A stretch of 9,952 nt of DNA, taken from contig DLGT01000030.1 in the NCBI GenBank assembly GCA_002482845.1, positions 1 through 9,952 of the forward strand, read 5' to 3'. The translations under genes and the position numbers were made by a program. Positions 6,782 through 9,952 of this stretch are shown here, piece by piece. The first letter of the stretch is position 1. Each line of letters opens with the position of its first letter. Origin of the DNA: Saprospiraceae bacterium UBA7687. Its GTDB lineage: Bacteria > Bacteroidota > Bacteroidia > Chitinophagales > Saprospiraceae. Below the pieces are notes generated by a model. The model searched no databases. It was not told the DNA's origin and saw nothing but the letters and a program-made list of their open reading frames with translations.

Positions 6782-6970
6782 GAGTCCTGAAAGGACTCAA
6801 TATGAATAACTGTGGGTGGAACCCACGGTTTAATCAATAGCACTGCTCAACCCTGAAAGGGTTGAATGATAGCTTGTTAAGAATTAAACCCCTTCGGGGT
6901 TTAGAAATCCTTGATATTGTCTTCCACCGGTTTTACCGATGGTTATTTAAATTTTATCCCTTCGGGATAA
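6782..6970. repeat. Six-hairpin mirror-symmetric repeat element
   Basis: Six short hairpins stand in a row: H1 6782-6798 (GAGTCCT-GAA-AGGACTC), H2 6808-6830 (core GTGGGT-GGA-ACCCAC, 10 bp with one wobble), H3 6847-6865 (TCAACCCT-GAA-AGGGTTGA), H4 6885-6903 (TAAACCCC-TTC-GGGGTTTA), H5 6924-6942 (CCACCGGT-TTT-ACCGATGG, one mismatch) and H6 6954-6970 (TTATCCC-TTC-GGGATAA). Centres are spaced 29, 37, 38, 39 and 29 bp, symmetric about 6875-6876. The reverse complement of H4-H6 aligns with H1-H3, including the linker before H2 (AATATGAATAAC against AATTTAAATAAC). It is therefore a diverged head-to-head pair of a three-hairpin element. An open frame across 6862-7140 is an artefact of it. Similar hairpin repeats are widespread in Bacteroidota as far as I recall, but I cannot name a family. 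Confidence 0.88.
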
Positions 6971-7343
6971 TCAAATTACTTTTTAAAGTGGACTCATTGC
7001 CAAAAAAAGTAACCAATACGTGTCACGCTCTGAGTGAAAACGCTAGTTTAAAAAAAAGGCGATTGCGGAACTCCTCAAAATGCTTATTCTATTGCCTTGA
7101 TTATCTTCCGTTTAAATTTTATGATTTGCTTTGGCAATAGACGCACTTTCCTGCCCACCCCGCCATGGTGGGTTCACTTCGTCAAAGACTTGCGGCCTTT
7201 GGTGTTTTGCACTTCACTTCATTCATGTTTACTATCGCTAATTTTTTAAACAATTCCCCTAACCAATAGCTATCACTTAAAGAAAGATATCCACTTTTGG
7301 AGCTGGCCCACCAAAAGAAAAGTTATCTTGGTTAAACCCTTGG
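6971..7343. other. Non-coding decayed block between hairpin element and array C
   Basis: About 370 bp with no convincing gene on either strand. It contains an 8-bp inverted repeat (CTATTGCC 7089-7096, GGCAATAG 7133-7140) and a G/C-rich hairpin (CCCACC 7154-7159, GGTGGG 7167-7172). Base composition around 7140-7210 is more GC-rich than the flanks. The phrasing TTGCCAAAAAAAGTAACCAA near 6998 resembles non-coding interspersed sequence seen in Bacteroidota genomes, but I cannot assign it. It may be the remains of an inserted element. Confidence 0.5.
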
Positions 7344-7595
7344 ATTTTCACATTTTTCGATTTTGCTTCTTCATTCGTTATCTAGCATTTTAGGGACATA
7401 GTCCTGTAATCTATGTAGCAACAATAACCAACAATGTCGTTTAGGGGTGTAGCCCTGTAATCTTTGTAATAACAATACAAACAACATTTTATAGGGGCGT
7501 AGCCCTGTAATCTTAAAATTCAGGTGTAATCTAAGATGTCAGAGCTAAGCCCTTTGAATTCGTATATGATCGTTTTCTAAGATGTCAGAGCTAAC
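7344..7595. repeat. Micro-hairpin repeat array C (extra left module, decayed right arm)
   Basis: It begins abruptly inside a class beta linker (7344-7391), matching 2067-2112 of array A. Then come m1 (7392-7418; stem GGAC/GTCC intact, loop ATA), an extra module (7443-7469) with an m2-like core GGGT-GTA-GCCC but an m1-type flank TAATCTTTGTAA, m2 (7493-7515, intact), m2' (7532-7554; GAGC-TAA-GCCC, one mismatch) and a degenerate m1' (about 7573-7595). Three left modules face two decayed right ones, so this copy looks old or rearranged. The 3' end of the reverse-strand AHSA1 gene follows after 35 bp. Confidence 0.88.
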
Positions 7596-7630
7596 ATCAT
7601 GGCCCAAAAATTATGATAAAGAAACAAAAA

Positions 7631-8074
7631 TTACATGTCGCTTTCTGAAATCGACTTTATTTGTTGCAGGATATTTTTTAGTGATGTCTCCGAATTTTTT
7701 TTACTTTGTTCGTCTGCAAATCCTTCTTGTGTCCAGCTAAATTTACAAACATCTTGATCTATAGGTTCTATTTCATAAATAACCAAGGAATAATTTTCAG
7801 CGATGTCTTCTAAACCACAAAAGCCACTCCAATACTTATATTTCAATAATTCATTTGGACGATTTTCAATTACTATGCCTTTATCAATAAATTCATTGTC
7901 ATCAAAGGAAATCTTGAAATGAATATCACTGCCTACCTCCCAATCAGTAATTGTTTGTGCACCAAATAAGTATTGGCTTATCAAGGTTGGCTCGGTAAGT
8001 GTTTCCCATATTTTTTCTGGATATGCATGTATGCTTATTGACTGTGATGATATCAAATCTTTGTTGAGTTCCAT
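7631..8074 (-). CDS. SRPBCC/AHSA1-domain protein
   Basis: A single AHSA1-type START-like domain of 147 residues, ending QQIKSISESDM. Family features are ISIHAYPEKIWETLTEPTLISQYLFGAQTITDWEVGSDIHFK in the N-terminal half, ENYSLVIYEIEP in the middle and FSWTQEGF before the last helix. No signal peptide or membrane segment, so cytoplasmic. It lacks the C-x3-C motif of the tandem AHSA1 gene and is a different subfamily. Start: a longer in-frame ATG at 8119 overlaps the putative -7 box at 8117-8124, so it would not be in the transcript; the ATG at 8074 gives MELNKDLISSQSI, the normal short N-terminus, and a leader of about 36 nt. It is a single gene enclosed by repeat arrays C and D. Confidence 0.87.
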   Translation of the reverse strand: MELNKDLISSQSISIHAYPEKIWETLTEPTLISQYLFGAQTITDWEVGSDIHFKISFDDNEFIDKGIVIENRPNELLKYKYWSGFCGLEDIAENYSLVIYEIEPIDQDVCKFSWTQEGFADEQSKKNSETSLKNILQQIKSISESDM

Positions 8075-8116
8075 CTTGAAATTATTTAGATTAGTTGTGA
8101 TGAAATAATTGTTGGA

Positions 8117-8124
8117 CAAAAATA
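8117..8124 (-). promoter_or_regulatory. Putative -7 box (TATTTTTG) for the reverse AHSA1 gene
   Basis: On the reverse strand TATTTTTG fits TAnnTTTG. A TTG at 8140-8142 could be the -33 box with a short 15-bp spacer. The surrounding DNA is A/T-rich, so chance is possible. Confidence 0.4.
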
Positions 8125-8186
8125 AAAAAATAAGTTCAACAAGCGTTCATATTTTGAATAACCATTTTATTTAAATAATTTCATTG

Positions 8187-8417
8187 AGAAGCATAGCCAT
8201 TTAATCTTAAAAGCTAGGCGTTATCTAAGATGTCAGGGCTACGCCCCTCAAAATTCGTCCATGTTCGTTTTCTACAAAGATGTCAGAGCTACTCTCCTTA
8301 TATTTCTTCAATGGTTGCATTTTTTGATAACGTCTATTCATTCAGTAACTTGCGTTTTAGGGAAGTAGTCCTGTAATCTTTGTAGCAACAATGGCAACCA
8401 CATCCTGCAATCTTTAT
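8187..8417. repeat. Micro-hairpin repeat array D in a divergent promoter region
   Basis: It starts with a degenerate m2 (8187-8209), then m2' (8226-8248, intact GGGC-TAC-GCCC), m1' (8272-8299, GAGC-TAC-TCTC with one broken pair), a class gamma linker (8300-8358) shared with array E, m1 (8359-8385, GGAA/GTCC with one broken pair) and a very degenerate m2 remnant near 8401-8417. An 8-bp tandem repeat TCTTTATG follows (8411-8426). The array fills most of the space between two divergent start codons (8074 and 8454). Confidence 0.88.
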
Positions 8418-8453
8418 GTCTTTATGTAATAAAATACCATACACAAAACGTTT

Positions 8454-9578
8454 ATGAGTATGGCAAGGATATTAAAAATATTGTTCAAAACATTTTTGAT
8501 TACCGTTGGGCTGATTTTGCTTTACATCATATGGAAGTGGAATTACGAACCGACTATAGTACATAATGACCATTGCACCTACCATGCTGATGTTTATGCT
8601 CAATTGCAGTTTTTAAAAAGTGAAAGTAATCATGGCGCTGCTGAAAGATTGCAAAATGACTATCCTGAAGGTTATGTCTTATTTTATGCTATTTACGGAT
8701 TGACTTGGACATCTTTTATTGATGATATGAAACCCGAAAATGCGTTATATAAAGAAGGAATAACAGAAATAGAAAAATCGTTATCTGCTGTGAAAGATTC
8801 AATTGCTTTATCCCGTTTTCAATCATATCTTCCATTAGAATACGGTGCTTTTTATCGTGGTTGGACGAATTATTTATTAGGCAAATATTTAGCATTAATA
8901 CCACAGGAAAAGAGAAAAAAACTAGATATGCTAACATTTAAACAAAACTGTTATGATATTGCTTGTGCCTTAGAAAAGAATAGTCATCCGTTTTTAGAAA
9001 CTTATTCAGGGTCATCGTGGCCTGCCGATGATGTGGTAGCTATGGCATCGTTAAAACTACACGATAAACTATATGGTAGTGAATATGATGTAATTATAAA
9101 AAAGTGGTTGATTGATATTCAAATTCATTTAGATCCTGATACTAAATTGATCCCTCATTTATTTGATGGAAACAATGGGAAAACACTTCAAGGAGCGAGA
9201 GGAAGTTCTCAAACACTTATGTTGCCATTTTTGTTTGAATTAGATACTACGTTGGCAAAAGCGCACTACGAAATTTATAAGTCAAGATTTCAATTCCAAA
9301 ATTATGGTGTTTGTGGCATTTATGAATTTCCAGATGGTGCCCATATGGAAGGTGACCTTGATTCCGGTCCTGTAATACTTGGTTTGGGTGCATCTGCAAC
9401 CATTGCATCGCAACGTACATTTTATGTTTTTGGAGATCGAAAGCAAAGTAAACGCTTTAGAAATCAACATGAAATGACTGGATTCCCGATAACTATAAAT
9501 AACAAGAAACGATTTTTAGCAGGGAGAATGCTCATGGCAGATGTCTTTATAGCTTGGGCGAATAGTATGGAACATTAG
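8454..9578 (+). CDS. Membrane-anchored protein, possibly alpha/alpha-barrel
   Basis: A 374-residue protein that I do not recognise with certainty. Residues 7-27 (LKILFKTFLITVGLILLYIIW) form one membrane segment after a basic MSMAR, so the bulk is probably periplasmic. The rest is rich in amphipathic helices with glycine and aromatic motifs: YSGSSWPADDVVAMASL (184-200), GARGSSQTLMLPFL (247-260), FPDGAHMEGDLDSGPV (292-307) and LGLGASATIAS (309-319). This pattern is like six-hairpin alpha/alpha-barrel enzymes and somewhat recalls the linalool dehydratase/isomerase (LDI) fold, but the resemblance is from memory and uncertain. Acidic D294, E299, D301 and D303 near the GDLDSGP motif are candidate active-site residues. 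A second ATG two codons in would remove only MS. The gene stands alone between arrays D and E. Confidence 0.72.
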   Translation: MSMARILKILFKTFLITVGLILLYIIWKWNYEPTIVHNDHCTYHADVYAQLQFLKSESNHGAAERLQNDYPEGYVLFYAIYGLTWTSFIDDMKPENALYKEGITEIEKSLSAVKDSIALSRFQSYLPLEYGAFYRGWTNYLLGKYLALIPQEKRKKLDMLTFKQNCYDIACALEKNSHPFLETYSGSSWPADDVVAMASLKLHDKLYGSEYDVIIKKWLIDIQIHLDPDTKLIPHLFDGNNGKTLQGARGSSQTLMLPFLFELDTTLAKAHYEIYKSRFQFQNYGVCGIYEFPDGAHMEGDLDSGPVILGLGASATIASQRTFYVFGDRKQSKRFRNQHEMTGFPITINNKKRFLAGRMLMADVFIAWANSMEH

Positions 9579-9620
9579 TGGTTTTACAATCTATATAAAA
9601 TGTGATCTAAAATGCATCAT

Positions 9621-9952
9621 AGGGACGTAGTCCTGTATTCTTTGTAGCAATAATTGCCAACAACGTATTAAAGGGGCGTAGCCCAGTAATCTTAAAAGCT
9701 AGGTGTAATCTAAGATTTCAGGGCTACGCCCCTCTGATTTCGTCCATGTTCGTTTACTACAAAGATGTCAGAGCTACGCTCCTTATTTGTCGTCAATGGT
9801 TGCATTTTTTGATAACGCCTCCCCATTTATTAACTTGCTTTATAGGGACGTAGTCCTGTAATCTTTGTAGAAATAATTGCAACAACGTTTTTATAGGGGC
9901 GTAGCCCTGTAATCTTAAAAGCTAGGTGTAATCTAAGATGTCAGGGCTACGC
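9621..9952. repeat. Micro-hairpin repeat array E, cut by the window edge
   Basis: Unit 1 is complete: m1 9621-9647, m2 9672-9694, m2' 9711-9733, m1' 9757-9784, all with intact stems. A class gamma linker (9785-9843) leads to unit 2: m1 9844-9870, m2 9895-9917 and m2' from 9934, interrupted by the end of the window. Units repeat every 223 bp. Loop-centre spacing in unit 1 (51, 47, 50 bp) equals that of unit 2 in array A. The array begins 42 bp after the stop codon of the 374-residue protein and probably continues to the right. Confidence 0.93.

Noticed and set aside
6782..6970. Hairpins as intrinsic terminators for the EthD lipoprotein gene
   Set aside because: None is followed by a T tract of useful length, there are six in symmetric order, and the first lies over 320 bp after the stop codon.
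6862..7140. Open frame of 92 codons on the plus strand
   Set aside because: It starts inside hairpin H3 and its first 36 codons are translated from hairpins H3-H6; composition is not protein-like and there is no homologue I recognise.
6971..7343. A pseudogene or structured RNA gene
   Set aside because: No coherent protein remnant could be read on either strand, and no tRNA or known RNA motif is visible; only isolated inverted repeats occur.

Overview
The window is AT-rich and reads as Bacteroidota, most like a Saprospiraceae- or Cytophagia-type chromosome. The evidence is: several matches to the Bacteroidota -7 promoter box (TAnnTTTG); few Shine-Dalgarno sites; families common in that phylum (DUF6934, DUF4180, a Bacteroidota-type EthD lipoprotein, AHSA1 proteins with an ECYxxC motif); and gene islands separated by dense intergenic repeats. 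No rRNA, tRNA, CRISPR array or transposase gene is visible.

Layout. Positions 119-1944 hold an orphan LytTR regulator and a likely operon of DUF1579, DUF4180 and a DUF1330-like protein. Repeat array A follows (1980-2521). Positions 2733-6459 hold a DUF6934 gene with a tightly linked 57-codon ORF, an AraC-type regulator, a cupin, a reverse-strand protein with two tandem SRPBCC/AHSA1 domains, and an EthD-domain lipoprotein. A 1.17 kb non-coding stretch (6460-7630) contains repeat array B, a different six-hairpin element (6782-6970), a decayed non-coding block, and array C. Then come a reverse-strand AHSA1 gene, array D, a 374-residue membrane-anchored protein of unknown function, and array E, which runs off the right edge.

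The most notable content is the repeats. Arrays A-E are built from a unit of about 163 bp that is a nested dyad of four micro-hairpins with 3-nt loops, in the order m1, m2, m2', m1'. The stems differ between modules by paired changes (GGAC/GTCC, GGGC/GCCC, GAGC/GCTC), and loop-centre spacing is nearly fixed at 51/47/50 bp. Units are joined by three classes of linker that recur in different arrays. The second element at 6782-6970 shares no obvious sequence with the first but has the same logic: six hairpins, mostly with 3-nt loops, arranged mirror-symmetrically about position 6875-6876.

Functionally, the genes are mostly small ligand-binding or stress-type folds (SRPBCC, dimeric alpha+beta barrel, cupin, DUF1579) with two local regulators. 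No complete metabolic pathway can be assigned. The arrays divide the genes into small cassettes, which suggests a variable accessory region, but that is inference from one sequence.
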